Positions 23,791 to 42,900 of a stretch of 64,000 bases of DNA are shown here, piece after piece. Below the pieces are notes generated by a model. That model ran no database searches, had not been told where the DNA came from, and saw only the letters and a list, made by a program, of their open reading frames with translations. Source of the stretch: Scatophagus argus (taxonomy: Eukaryota > Chordata > Actinopteri > Scatophagidae); NCBI RefSeq assembly GCF_020382885.2, contig NC_058501.1, positions 5,084,001 through 5,148,000 on the forward strand, written 5' to 3'. The position numbers and the translations under genes were made by a program. Each line of letters begins with the position of its first letter. The first letter of the stretch is position 1.

Positions 23791-26700
23791 TGCTATGAAT
23801 GCAGAGTTAGTGTTACATGAGACTGAGATCAGTATTCCTGTGTGCAGGTGCTGATGGGGAGGAAGATGGAGGACTGGCTGAGGTTCTCAGTCTGCTACTG
23901 GCACTCCTTCTGTGGAACTGGTAACAAGTGACCCAGTACTGATGTTCAGCTTCAGGTTGTCAGAAGTATCCACGTGTTGATACCACTATCAGCAACACTG
24001 AAGCTATACAGAAACACATCTACAATCAGACTTTCAACCCAAAGTTACACACATATTGACCTGATTACAAATGTGTTGGGGAATGTGTTGACCTTTTCTG
24101 TAGCAGCATTGTGTGTGTGGGTTGTTATTGAAAACAGAAAAGAATTTGTTTTGTGTGCATCGGACTTCTCTTGTGGTGGTAGCACGAGAAGGTATTGAGT
24201 GTTGTTTTCTTTTCATACCAGAATTTTCTCGGAAGTTTAAAATTCTGTATCATGACAAGCATAGCTCAGGTCTTACCCAGTGCATATACTTTGGATTCCT
24301 GAGTTTTAGGCCATATATCCTTTTATAATCTTAATTTAAATAAACAGAATGCTTTGTTTGAGTTTAAGTCCACATATTGTTTCTATATCTTTACCTTGTT
24401 TTGTTTTCTTAGGTGCTGATCCTTTTGGATCTCCAACCCTCCACCGGCCCTGGAGTGAAGGAACTCCAATGGAATCGGCCAAGAGGCGACTCCAGGCTGC
24501 TTTTGAGTTTTTCACCAAGCTTGGAGTGGGGCCAATCACCTCCATTTTACAATGAATGTTAAACACAGTTGATTAGAATGAATACACTGTTTTGAAGTTG
24601 TTCTGTCTTTTACCTTTGTGACCTCTGCTTATTTTCACAGGTGAAATACTACACATTCCATGACAGGTAGCTGACCTGTTTTTACATTTCAACTTATAAT
24701 GGCTGAAATAAAAGACCATACCAGCAGGATATGCTCAGTAGTATTGGACTGGAATGAAATATGTTTTGTTCATCTCTTATGTTCAGATGTGTCAGATGAA
24801 ATGTATTTAAGCAATCTAAGGTATAGGATCTATTTTGTGTGTGTTCCAGTATTGTGAACCAGGTCCACCCTCTGTTTTCTACAGGGATATGGCTCCTGAG
24901 GGCTCCAACCTGGAGGAGTCCAACAGGAATCTGGATGAAATAACAGACCTGGCTCTCCACCTGCAGAACCAGACTGGAATCAAGGTGCTGTGGGTCACCT
25001 GCAATCTCTTTGCCCATCAAAGGTCAGTGCTTTATTTTGAAAATTTGATAGTCAAATCCTGACATTTTACAGGAGTTTCTTCCTCATTTAGGATGTAAAC
25101 TTAGTGTGAAGCATATGTTCAGAATCCTCATGATGGGATTGTGTTCTTAATCTAAGAAAAAGATCATGGCATGTCTTGGTGTGACAGGTACATGAATGGT
25201 GCAGCCACCAACCCTGACTGTCACGTTCTGGCCTATGCTGGTGCTCAGGTTAAGAAGGGGCTGGACATTGCCAAGAAGCTGGGTGCAGAAAATTTTGGTA
25301 TGACTCGACAGTCTCACTATATGCATATGCTCCTTCAGTGTAGCAATGTTGCTAGTTCATTGTATCGTTCTCTCTTCAGTGTTTTGGGGAGGAAGGGAAG
25401 GATTCCTTTCTATTCATAATACTGATGTTGCTGCTGAACTGAAGAACATGGCCAGTTTTTTCAAGATGGCTGTTAGTAAGTGTGCACAGAAATATAGGAT
25501 TAATCAGATTTTGGTTAGGATATGTCCTACTTTCAGTTTCATATGTGTATATTTGTCACCAGAGTACAAAGAGAAGATTGGGTTGAAGTGTCAGTTTCTT
25601 ATCGAACCCAAGCCTAAGGAGCCCTGCAAACACCAGTATGACTACGGTGAGTTTTCTCAAATTTCAGCCAAACAAATATGTTTTTTTGATCTCACAGTCA
25701 GTTTATAGATCACTGTTTTCTTCTATAGATGCTATGAGCGTTATAGGATTCCTTAAGCATTATGGTCTGGAGAATGACTTCAAGTTGAACATCGAGCCCA
25801 ACCACACTACCCTGGCAGGACACTCATACGAACATGATGTTGTCATGGCTTCTGCGTGAGACATCTTGTTACCGGACATTTAAGTTAACATCAAAGTGAA
25901 CACTGTTGCAACTTCCACAGTGACGTCAACACTAAGACGGTTTTATAACCTGTGTCATCTTTGCTTGCTGCTGGGCAGGTTTGGCATGCTGGGTTCAGTG
26001 GACTCAAACACTGGCTCTCCTGACCTCGGGTGGGACACAGACCAGTTCCCCATGGACATCAGGAACACCACCTTGGTCATGAAGGTGAGCTCATTTCTCT
26101 TGGAACCAGGAGTTTATTGGCAGTGTTTGTGTAGGTTATATTGCCCATACACTGTTGTATAAAGTTAGCTTTAGCTAACATGCTGATATGCTGTGCAAAT
26201 CTTAATAAAATAGATTAGTTTAAATATAAATGTATATTGGACACTCTTGACTTGGCAAGTACATGATAAGTAAGTAAATAAATAAACAGTCTTTTGAAAA
26301 TATGTCAGAAGGGGTTTTTTGAAATAATACTTTTGCTTACTTTAGCAGTTAGTACTGCTGAGATCAGTTTCTGTTGATAGGGATACATGAACCTAGTAAT
26401 CCTTTAGTGTCTAATCTTCTGCAGACCATCGTTGAACAAGGTGGCCTGCAGCCAGGAGGCCTGAACTTTGATGCTAAGGTGCGCAGAGAGTCCACAGACC
26501 TGGAGGACTTGTTCATCGCTCACATCGGAGCCATGGACGCCTTCGCACGAGGACTGCGAAATGCTGTTCGCATTATTGAAGACGGGCTCATGGCTCGTAT
26601 GGTGAAGGTATGTCTGCAGCTGACTGAAATTCACTGTTAAACACACTTTGATTTTCATGTTCATTGTTGTTGGGAAAATGCTACATCATGTTTGGTTTCT

Positions 26701-27342
26701 GACTGGTTTGTGTGAATTGAATAGGAGCGATACTCAAGCTTCAGGCATGGCATTGGACAGAAAGTGGAGGATGGTTCTGCCACCTTAGAGGAATTGGAGG
26801 TAAGATTATTGAAGACTTGTTTATTTAGCTACAGATGCTTTAGCACAACCATCTCCATTATCTTATACCTTAACACATTTGTCTGCTACTGCTTATATCT
26901 CTTCATTTGTAATCTCATGTGTAAAACTGCAGAAATCCTCTTATTTTTCTTTAAAAAATGATGTTATTTAGAAGGAAGAGAGGATTGTTGCTAAGGCAGG
27001 TATATGGTTTATATGTTATCACATGTATTTAGTTTCACATTTCTACATTTTAAAACTGCAGTATAACCAGCAGTATTTGTGAACAATGCTTTTTGGCTGA
27101 CCAGTGAGGTATTTACACCTGAGATCTGTGTGTGTGTGTGTGTCGGCCCAAGAAGATATTAGTGTGTTTATCGCCAGTGTAATAAAGTGAGTAGAAAGCT
27201 ACAGTAAGTGAGAGATGATGGTCTCAAATATATACTCTTCTGTGTTTTGTTTCCTCAGGCTTTCATAAAGCAGAACGGCGAGCCGAAAGTATCATCGGGG
27301 AAGCAAGAAAAGTATGAATCCATCTTTAATCATTATATATAA
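23271..27342 (+). CDS. Xylose isomerase (XylA family), complete animal gene
   Basis: Interconverts D-xylose and D-xylulose (and D-glucose/D-fructose) with two divalent metal ions. Fourteen exons join in frame to 439 residues: 23271-23298, 23650-23726, 23848-23920, 24413-24525, 24641-24666, 24885-25022, 25188-25297, 25380-25475, 25563-25646, 25729-25855, 25979-26084, 26425-26607, 26725-26799, 27259-27342. The length matches class II enzymes of plants, anaerobic fungi and many bacteria. Catalytic and metal residues are all visible: H104 and D107 (YYTFHDRD), the VFWGGREGF loop (189-197), E235 and K237 (IEPKPKEP), E271 and H274 ([12 protein letters not shown]), D299 (GSVDSN), D310 and D312 (GWDTDQFP), D342 (NFDAKVRR). 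The C-terminus ends in the family-like [15 protein letters not shown]. No signal peptide, so cytosolic. It is not bacterial contamination: it has introns and sits between vertebrate genes. Mammals lack it. No vertebrate symbol is used here. Its physiological substrate in fish is unknown to me. Confidence 0.95.
23737..23790. repeat. CA microsatellite in xylose isomerase intron 2
   Basis: About 26 CA units with CATA interruptions, 11 bases after the exon 2 donor. Confidence 0.9.
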
Positions 27343-28480
27343 TGAAAGCATTGCTCTCCTGTGTCTGCACATGGTGACGGGCCACCTTAAGTAGAAGCTG
27401 TTCTGCTGTAGTGCTGGCGTTAAAATACTAGTGAGCACATCAAACATAGCGTGAGAAAACGCAGAGCACCAAATTAATCTCGCCGGAATTAAGAGCTGCA
27501 CTTGTTTTCAGTCATTTCACTAAAACGTACAAATACAGATGCTGAACGCTGCATGTAGAGAGCCGAAATGTTAAAGTATCTGTGACAGATGAACTAGCTT
27601 CAGACTAATTCAGTATAAAGCTTTGGAAATGTGCATATCAATCTGTATTTGTAGTGTTATTGACATATCATCTGGTATTGGATGCAACGCCTTAGCTGAT
27701 GTTCAGTAATAAAACATGTTATCACTACAAAGTGGTGATGTTTATTTTTGGTTAATGATTCTGTGTTCTCCAAGTCATCCCCTCCTTTTGAAATTCATTT
27801 ATTGTTAAATCCAGATTTGGAAGAGAACATTTTAATGTTAAAGTTCCTACATATTCCTAGTTATATGGAATCTAGCTGTAATTCTGTCACTCCTGTGTAT
27901 GTATGTATTTTAGTTCTGGCCTGACAGCAATGCCTTCTTTTCACCACAGCTTCTGCAACAGTCTGATTTAGCAACCAAAATAATCTTGTATATGCACGTC
28001 CCAGGGAAACTCATTCCAATATTTAAGGCTTGTACTGTATATCCAGGGGCGTTTGAACTGTGCCTGTTGACTTTTTTTTTTTTAATAACCTCTAGGCTTT
28101 GGAAAGAGCTCTCACTCTGCACCTTTTCACCTTACCGTGAATGTCTGCACTGTGTGATGTGTTAGCCAGTCTTTAAACATGGGTAGATGTTGTCGTTTTG
28201 GCCTTGCAGTCACATATCGGCATCACGCGTATTAAATGCTTAAAAGTGCTTTAATGCTGTGTTTTGTGTAGACAATAAAATTAATATAGTATGCACAACA
28301 TTAGTTACCATGGCAACAGCCTGCCATCTGAAGCAGAGATGGATGGAGAAGAGAGCTGCTATGATATTTACCAGACGAACTCGAGCGCCACAGAGTGATC
28401 TATCTCGTCAAACATAGACAATCTTTGCACCATGTCCCTGTCTCTTTCGGTATCTGTAAAAGAAATGAAACGTACACCTT
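27343..28480. other. 3' UTR of xylose isomerase and intergenic DNA
   Basis: No coding exon seen. It contains the two AATAAA hexamers mentioned for the upstream gene. Nothing else was recognised. Confidence 0.5.
27708..27713 (+). terminator. Likely polyadenylation signal of the xylose isomerase gene
   Basis: AATAAA 366 bases past the stop codon. A second AATAAA lies near 28275, so an alternative longer 3' UTR is possible. Confidence 0.45.
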
Positions 28481-28499
28481 TTTACTGACATCACATCAT

Positions 28500-28760
28500 A
28501 CTACCAGCCTGCCAGCCGGCTGTCCAATCAGCGGCCGATGGGCCTCCCAGTCCCGGCGCAGTCCTGCAATCAGCGGATAGCGTGAGCTCTGCTCACCGAC
28601 ACGTCACTCTTGATTGGAGGGTTGTGCGGTAGAGAAGGCGGGATGTGAAAGCAGCCAATCCGCGCTAGCCCGTGTTTCTTATTATCATAAAATATTGAGC
28701 AGCATCGGTCCGACTCTCTGTGGATTATCATGAGTTATTAAGGTAACATTTTGTTTGGAG
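28500..28760 (+). promoter_or_regulatory. sqle: sqle promoter with several CCAAT boxes
   Basis: A GC-rich patch holds CCAAT at 28524-28528, an inverted ATTGG at 28613-28617, CCAAT at 28655-28659, and a GGCGGG GC box at about 28638. Sterol-synthesis promoters commonly combine NF-Y (CCAAT) and Sp1 (GC box) sites with an SREBP site. No perfect sterol response element was found; the ACACGTCAC string near 28600 is only a weak candidate. Confidence 0.6.
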
Positions 28761-28903
28761 TTGACTCACTTGTTTTTGGATCACATGAGAAACAATATCG
28801 AAAGAAGAACAATTATTATTTTGTAACTTTTTTTTGTCAGCCTGAAAACTGTTTCTCACTGGTGCGTTCCCCATCACTTTCTGTTCTTCTGTTATCCAAA
28901 AAG

Positions 28904-35616
<6,713 letters not shown>

Positions 35617-36430
35617 GGAGCACTGATGTGGACACAGAAAGACCAAACTCAGTGTAAGGTCTTGAAAGACCTGTGGCTTAATTGGAAACAAAACAAAAAG
35701 CTGGTATTTGTCAGCTGTTTCTATGCTTGCCTTCCTGCTGAAAAATGCACTGTTGCCATCTTAAATCATGATGTTATTACTGAACATTTTCTACAATATG
35801 CCCTTGCCTTACTGAGGTTGTCATTGTCCTAATGTCTTACTTAATGCTCTCTTTTAATTGGGACATATTGCACAATAATGCCTTGGTGTAGCCTTGTGCT
35901 CACGCACACACTCTGGCCTATATGCTAGAAGTTTGCAACATGAAATGTATCAACACATGCCCTGATTTACACTAAATTACTGTGGAATTATTCCTGCCAA
36001 ACAGACCAGCTATGTGAAACATGGCATCTGAAGCTTAGAATAATGATTTTGCAGTAGGGTCACTTTTGTGCTGTATATTTTCCTGTTGTGCTACTTTGGG
36101 CTGTATTTAATATGGGATTTAATTTAAATCCAAAGTTTTGATGGAAGACTTTTATTAGCAAACTGTCTGAATGATCTTGTGTTTTATTTCATACAGAATA
36201 GAGTATTTTTCATCTTGTTGAGGAAAAAGGTCTTCAGTATTTGTTCAACGTTCACACATTCTTTCTTGCAATGATCATTTCCTGCCTTCCTGATATTTTG
36301 GTCTTGTTTTTACATATAATGATAAGGGACTTTTTGTAACAGCCTGTCTGAAACAGGGCTGACAGCATAATCCCAGCACTACTTTAGTCTTGCTGGATGT
36401 CAATAAAGAGCCGGAGCATGATATTGCTCG
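35617..36430 (+). other. sqle: sqle 3' UTR
   Basis: No coding content after the stop codon. The likely polyadenylation signal is AATAAA at 36402-36407 (tgtcaataaagagccgg). Other AATAAA hexamers near 36806 and 36925 could extend the transcript. Confidence 0.55.
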
Positions 36431-37534
36431 GGGGAAGTTTGGGTTTGGCTTATCACGATGGTATGGAGACCAAGTTAGTGGATGATGCTCAGGTGTGGTT
36501 TGTCCTGAGCTGACACAAGGACCTCCTGATTTTCTTGTTATTACAGCAGAGATCTTTGGATTTTGAAATCTGCATAATTTTGACAGTTATTTGTAATGGT
36601 TAAATATCTGACAACAGTCAGAATGTAGAGTTCGCACTGAATGGACCCCTGGGACAGTTAATGATAATACCAGTGAGTAACTGTTAACACTGCTCGACTG
36701 ACCACCAACTCAAATGGCCATTAGATGGAGCTCACTCACAGCAGATGGACAAATGGAGGCAGTTTAACATCCAGTGTATCACATTGTATTTTTATGTGCG
36801 TATCTGAATAAACTGGATGAAGCTACCCTGCTGTGCTTTAGCAGTGAAAGCCAGAAGAAATATAATGGAACATGATAAACTGTTGAGACTGCATTGGGCT
36901 TTAGCTGCAGCTTTGGGATGGTTTTAATAAAGCACCATAGGAATACTGGTGATGGATAGCTTTTAACTTTTTCAGCTGTAATAAATATAGCTGTTGGCCA
37001 ATGGCCAGAGCAGGGTGCTGATGATTAAGAATAATTCAAAGTTTATAAAAATTAACTGTATCTGCAAAGACTTTAAATGACAACATGAACAATGTCAAGT
37101 TACAGGTAGGCTGTATTAGTATGTTTTTCTGTCATTCAGAGTCCATTTAGAGATGTAGAATGCAGTTTTGAAGAGACAGCTGGCAAAAGAGATAAAAGCC
37201 TCTGTCTCCTTCTCTCACTCCTGCATCTGAACTTCAAACCATTTACAATCAAGATGTCTCTGGGGGCCATTACAGTGGCACCCAGAGACATCTTTAAGCT
37301 GGACTCTCCTGCTGGATACAGACTGTGTTAGAGACCATAAATAGCAGAGTGTGATTGCAATCAATTTATAAACCAATGAATTTCAAAAAGCTGTTATGAG
37401 TTGAGTAGGTCAGTTTTCATTTACATGATGCATTATAGACATAACTATAAGTAAATAGTCATTAAATTAGATAAGTAATTTAATGTTGTTGTTTTGTCAC
37501 TAAATTAATTAACTAAATTTAAAGTTAAAAAGCA

Positions 37535-37581
37535 GAATTACATTTTCAAAGGCTCTTATAGAGCCATTGAAAATGTAATTC
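37535..37581. repeat. Near-perfect inverted repeat
   Basis: The left arm is gaattacattttcaaaggct and a little more; the right arm is agccattgaaaatgtaattc. The arms are about 22 bases with one mismatch and almost no loop, so the strand can fold into a tight hairpin. It could be a collapsed MITE or fused terminal repeats. Confidence 0.8.
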
Positions 37582-38514
37582 ATTTTGCTGGTGAATTTAA
37601 TGTGCCTGCCTGTTATATTTGAATTTATTTATTTACTGCTTAAATACTCTTTGTATTATGTAACTGCTTCTTTAAGCTTGGTTAAGTAAGTTAAAGATGT
37701 ATAAACTATGTATCAATTAAATGAAATTTAATTATTAATCAGCAAATGCACTGTTCTTATTTTATTTGCATTGATGTAATCTGGCAACCTCCAGATTCCA
37801 TATACCAGGAACTACATAGAACGCAAGTATACAGATTGTAAAGCCACCAGAGTTTGACTCCGGCCTAACCCACATGCCAATTAGACCACTGTTTGACATG
37901 ACCTGAGAGGATTTTAATAAAAACAAAATAGTACACATAAAACCCCATCAGAAATTCAGTCATATCCCAGGTTACAACAATTAATTCCGCTTTATTGTTA
38001 TTTATACATCACTGATACATTGTATTCTGGTGAAATAATTGGAAGAATTATCCATGTTACTCTTTGTGACGCCCCACAAGAACACAAATACTGGTGTGGA
38101 AGACCAGGAAGGGGGGAAGAAAGCTCCTGGGGGGAGGGTTATGTACTGTACACACTTCCCTTTGTCCGCCTCCATCTGCCAATCAGAGGTCAGCCTGCCT
38201 TCATACCTACCTGTGCCTACTGAGACTCACCTGACAGCCACATGAGGAGAGAAACCGAAGCCCTGCCGTCACGTTTAGCCACGTTCAACCCCCCCTTCCT
38301 ACCTTAGAGTAATCCTCCTTTTTAGACAAACAGAGCTTTAGGGCATACCCTTATTGATATTGGTAGCAGAAAGCTTTCTACTAACAGTTAACATCTTAAT
38401 GATCTAAACAAAGAAGTATTGTACAGCTACTGCTAAGAGAATATAAGAACCTGGCCATGACGCTTTTACACCAGATTAAAGTGCTAGAAGCAACCCACCA
38501 ATCCACACTTTATT

Positions 38515-38620
38515 TTATATATTTTTTATATATATATATATATTTATATAGCATTATGTAGGTGTGATATATATATATATCTATATATATCTATAGATAT
38601 AGATATATATATAAACAAAT
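38515..38620. repeat. TA-rich low-complexity tract
   Basis: Runs of TATA and TATC/TATAGA units that are largely self-complementary, seen directly. Confidence 0.8.
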
Positions 38621-39940
38621 CTACTATTTTAACATTAATTTACAGGGTAATATACATTATATTTTAACAGCTGAAATATCAGCACAAATAGATCACTGTC
38701 ACACTTAACAGCAAAATATATACGATTATATAAATCCATATATAATCATATATACCAATATATAATTGTCATATATGCATGTAAAACAGTTAACCACGTC
38801 TCAGGCTTTTCAAATGATACCCAGAAAAGCAATTGTGTATCAAGACGTAAAAGCTTTACAAGTTTCTCTCTTGAAAAAGCAACAGGCAGCGGCAAAAGTA
38901 CCACGACCTGCGGGTATTTGAGGTCACAGGACAGTTATTTGCATATTCCACATATCTATTGCAACACATTACTGTCTACAAACAGTACAGCCAGCATCCT
39001 GTGAGAGGAGCTGGTGTTAGCTGGACTCACACATACACCCACTGAACAGAACATTACGATGATGGGTGATCAGATTATAGCTATGTGCTTTCAGATGGTG
39101 TGCCATGACGGTGAACAACAGGAGGACTACAATACACAATACTCTATAGTTTAGCCTCAGAAGACAACCCAAAACTGTACTGTAAAAAGACTAAGCCCCT
39201 CCCTCCCCCCTGCAAATATCTTCTCTTCTCTGAGTTAAGTGTTATAGTATCCTGCTGCTGATGAGTTCTGTATATCAGTGTTTTCCCACAAACCCCAACT
39301 TTATTTTGACACTCCACCACCACCAAGATTAACGGAATGTGTTCAGCTTTTGTCTCATTTATTTCCCTCTAACTGGGTCTCTCTCTCTCCATCAAGGCTG
39401 ACAGCAAAGTGAGTAACATCCTACCAAATGAACAAAGTTCTAGGGGGTCTGAGAGGGTGCCAGCGCCTCCTTGAGCTTCTGTAAAGTTCAGATTGACAAT
39501 CTGGACCAGTAAGGCAGTTCTCACTTCTCGCAGCTGTCCCAAACCTCAGCTGTCATCATCTTCACCACCTCTCAGGTGAGAGGAGCTCCGATGGTCCTTT
39601 GCTCTTCAAGCCTTGGTGGTTCCTTCACTGCTTCCCCTCTCCTCATCCCCCTGATGCAACCTCATCTTACCATTTCACTGACTGCTTTACACACTCCTCC
39701 TACTCTGCAAAGACGCTGCACAAGGCTGTAACAACATACACACAAAGGTAATTTTTCACAAAGAAAAAAAGCTCTGTAATAACTGCAGTAGTAACGCACA
39801 ACAAGCATCCGATAGCTGGCTTCCGGCCTGGGGAGCCCTGGTGATGTGCAGTTAGGTTTGGGACGTTGCCATTGTTCTAAAGGACGAGGACTCCTCTGTT
39901 TGCCCTTTACAGGTTTTTCCTCCTGTGGTGTACTGTTTTG

Positions 39941-42900
39941 TTACTCAAAAGCCCAGACCTCTATGTCCTGCACATAGAAATCCTCCTTTTTTGAGAGCAT
40001 AGGGTTTCCAAATGTTTTACAAGAGTGACTCCTGCCATGGTAGAGGTCTCCATCCAGCCAGAGGCCAAACTCACCACTAAAGGAAAAGAGAGCAAAAAGT
40101 CTTCAGCGAGGGGCCACAAACTATTTTTCCAGGTTCCTATTCTCTCTCTCTCGTTCTTTCAAACTAAACAGTTTCAGGCAATCAGCATGACTTATCTGCC
40201 TGTTCAACAGAACTGTTTTATTTGTCATCCTAACTTTAAACTGTATTACATCATCACATTCAAATGTTGAGTTTTGCATAAATTGTGCATCAAAAGCAGC
40301 TTGGTCTCACCTTCCTCCCCCAAAAGCTAATGAGTCCATATCTCCTTTGATGAAGAACATGTTGTCACCTGTCCATTTGTACACCTGTTGCAGACACAAC
40401 AGAGCATACATCACAAGGTAATGAATGACATATTGAGGCTGACATAAACCAATATTGTCTGTCCAGTCGTCTTCATTCTGAATAGAAGAGCACACACACG
40501 TTTGCCTCAGAGAGCAGGATAGAGAATTAATGACTGCTAAATACAATTGGAAAAATTCTCTGTGATGCACCAACAACATGTAGTACAAGTGACATCAATC
40601 AGCTCTTTAACAGAAATATCTGCTGCCATTAATGAGAAGATTAAAACCACTACGTGCAGAATTAACACGTGAGTGTAGCGTTTTTGAGCATCTGCTCTTC
40701 TTTTTTTAGGAGTAGCTGCAGAGAATGGGAAAATCACAGTGAAAACTGGTGCAGTCAACTGTTCTTTTCAGCCCATTCATCTGGGTTGAATCCATTTAGT
40801 GTAAATGAAGACAATGTGAGTTACAAAACACTAAAACACACTTTGAATTGCATCATGTATAAAGCATGCGTGTCTGACTGTCACATGCATCAGAAGAGCA
40901 CATGACTACCAAGTATATTCACAATGTTCACGTTATGAAGTGAATCACACGACACTCAAGCCTCTTTAAGTACATTGTACAGCTGTGTAAAGTACACACA
41001 CTTTGCCTAACTCTGTGTCGGTAAAGTGTGTGAGTGAGCGCGATATCTGAAACCAACAAAAGCAAAGCGCCAAATGCAGGTACACATTCTCGAGTACATG
41101 TCTGCATCGAAATACTTGAGTAATAAAAGACTATGCTGAGAGTCTCCACCGAGTATTGGTCTAATTTATGGGCACACACATTCTGTCCTCTGCCATCTTT
41201 ATCAGAGTTGGACACTCAGGGGAAGGGATTCGACAGTGCATTCAGGTACACCTCGTAAACTCTGAAATATACATCACTGTGTACGCCAAAGTGTGTGGGG
41301 GTGCCGACAGCAAAGAACTTTGTCGACAGATAGTTCATGGCGCATTCATGTGCACCTAGGAAACTTAGAAATCCATTCTTCAATCGTGACAAAGGCTGTT
41401 TTTACTTATTTATTTATTTTTTTTAATTTTCTTGTCCTACACCTGTAGTTACTTAGCTGCTCTTTCATTACAGCACTTTAAGTGCTTACCTCTTGGTGCA
41501 GAGGGGGTAGAGTATAGCTGGAAACAAGTTTTGGGCCAAAAAAGCAAAACAGTGAGTGAAAACATGCTACTAGTTCAGTACAGCTGAGAGGAACAGTAGA
41601 GTTGGTTTATAAGTCTCTAAGGATGCGTTTTCCATTACAGTAGTCATTTGATCCAGTGTTTACATAACAGTGAGTGGTGCAGCTTTAAAGCAGCATCAGC
41701 CCCATGGGCATCGGTTCTGCTGTAAGTCTTCTCAACAGAAAGTATACTGCATGTACTGTATATTGACAAAACTGAACATTTAAAAGCCCAACTTAAAAAA
41801 AATTTTTTTTAGAAAATTTGAATTCTAATACAGACCCAACATCCTCAAAATAAGAAAGGTAGTATACCTCAAACTCTGGATTGAAGGTGAAGAGAAAGGT
41901 CTCTCCTGTGCCATAAAAGCCATCACTGACTTTAAAGGGCTCAGATGCCAACGCACCAAACACCTGGAAACAAAGCAGATGGCCTGACTACTGTACACTT
42001 GGGATTCACCCCAACATTGACAGAATTATTAGAAAATGATTGGTGCTTTGACTGAGTTCCTCATATTAGACTGTACTGCTGCTATTTTGAATTTACAGCT
42101 TACCTGGCCATCGCTATCCTTAATAACCATGAGCACTGGGGTGTCCTGGCCCTGCATGGCCCTGTATAGTGTCTTAATGCTCATGCCATGCTTTGAGGTG
42201 CCAAAAGCCAGCGTCCATGGGTACCCAATGGTCCGAGGTGGGAGATTCCTGGCAAGCTGAGAGTAGGAGGAAAAGAGAAAGGAAATGAAACACAGAAAGG
42301 CCACAGCCACCAATGCTCAATTACATCTGTGGTGACCTTTTAACATCGTCTAGTGTTTAAAGAAGAGTAACAGGGCTCCAAACACAGAGCAGTCTCAAGA
42401 GGAAGAGAGGTCCAGCACTCCCTGTGAGAGCCTGCTGCCCTGCTGTCTGACAGACTGAAGGATTAACAGTTGCTGTGGTGTATGGGGAGATAAATCTGAC
42501 CAAGGCACTGGAAGAGCGGTGCAGTATATGCTTCAGATGAAAACATGACAACTTTTTACAGTATGCTGAACCATTTTCTTTGTATGGGACGAAGGCCATT
42601 AAACGTTCTGTTCGCTCTCCAGTAATTCATCAGTCCTTGCCCTTTTCTTGTTGGTTCAGCACATCCTCCAGTGGTGGAGCTGAAGCAGTCGTGTAATCAG
42701 CAGGCTGGAAACGAAGCCATGAGGAGATGAGCCCTGACTCTGCTCACCTCTGCTCTGCTGTGAGCCGGGCCTGAGCTCTGAGCTGCATCCTCAGAGTGAT
42801 TAAAGGAAGCTGCCTATTGGCAATCTATTGGTCAATGTGCCAACTGGGACTCATTTGGAGCTGTGCATGTGTGGCTGCACTGCCTGCGAGCCACACACAA

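Larger units (their letters stand above)
36431..39940. other. Intergenic DNA and presumed oxr1 3' UTR
   Basis: No coding exon seen. It holds a 47-base hairpin-forming inverted repeat at 37535-37581 and a TA-rich low-complexity tract near 38515-38620. A minus-strand AATAAA (plus TTTATT) at 37991-37996 could end a 2 kb oxr1 3' UTR, although nearer minus-strand candidates exist at about 38510 and 39357. Confidence 0.45.

Noticed and set aside
26971-27000. Possible extra exon of the xylose isomerase gene (KEERIVAKA, with AG before and GT after)
   Set aside because: Its length leaves the frame out of phase with the last exon, whereas exon 26725-26799 joins 27259-27342 directly, giving the family's normal C-terminus.
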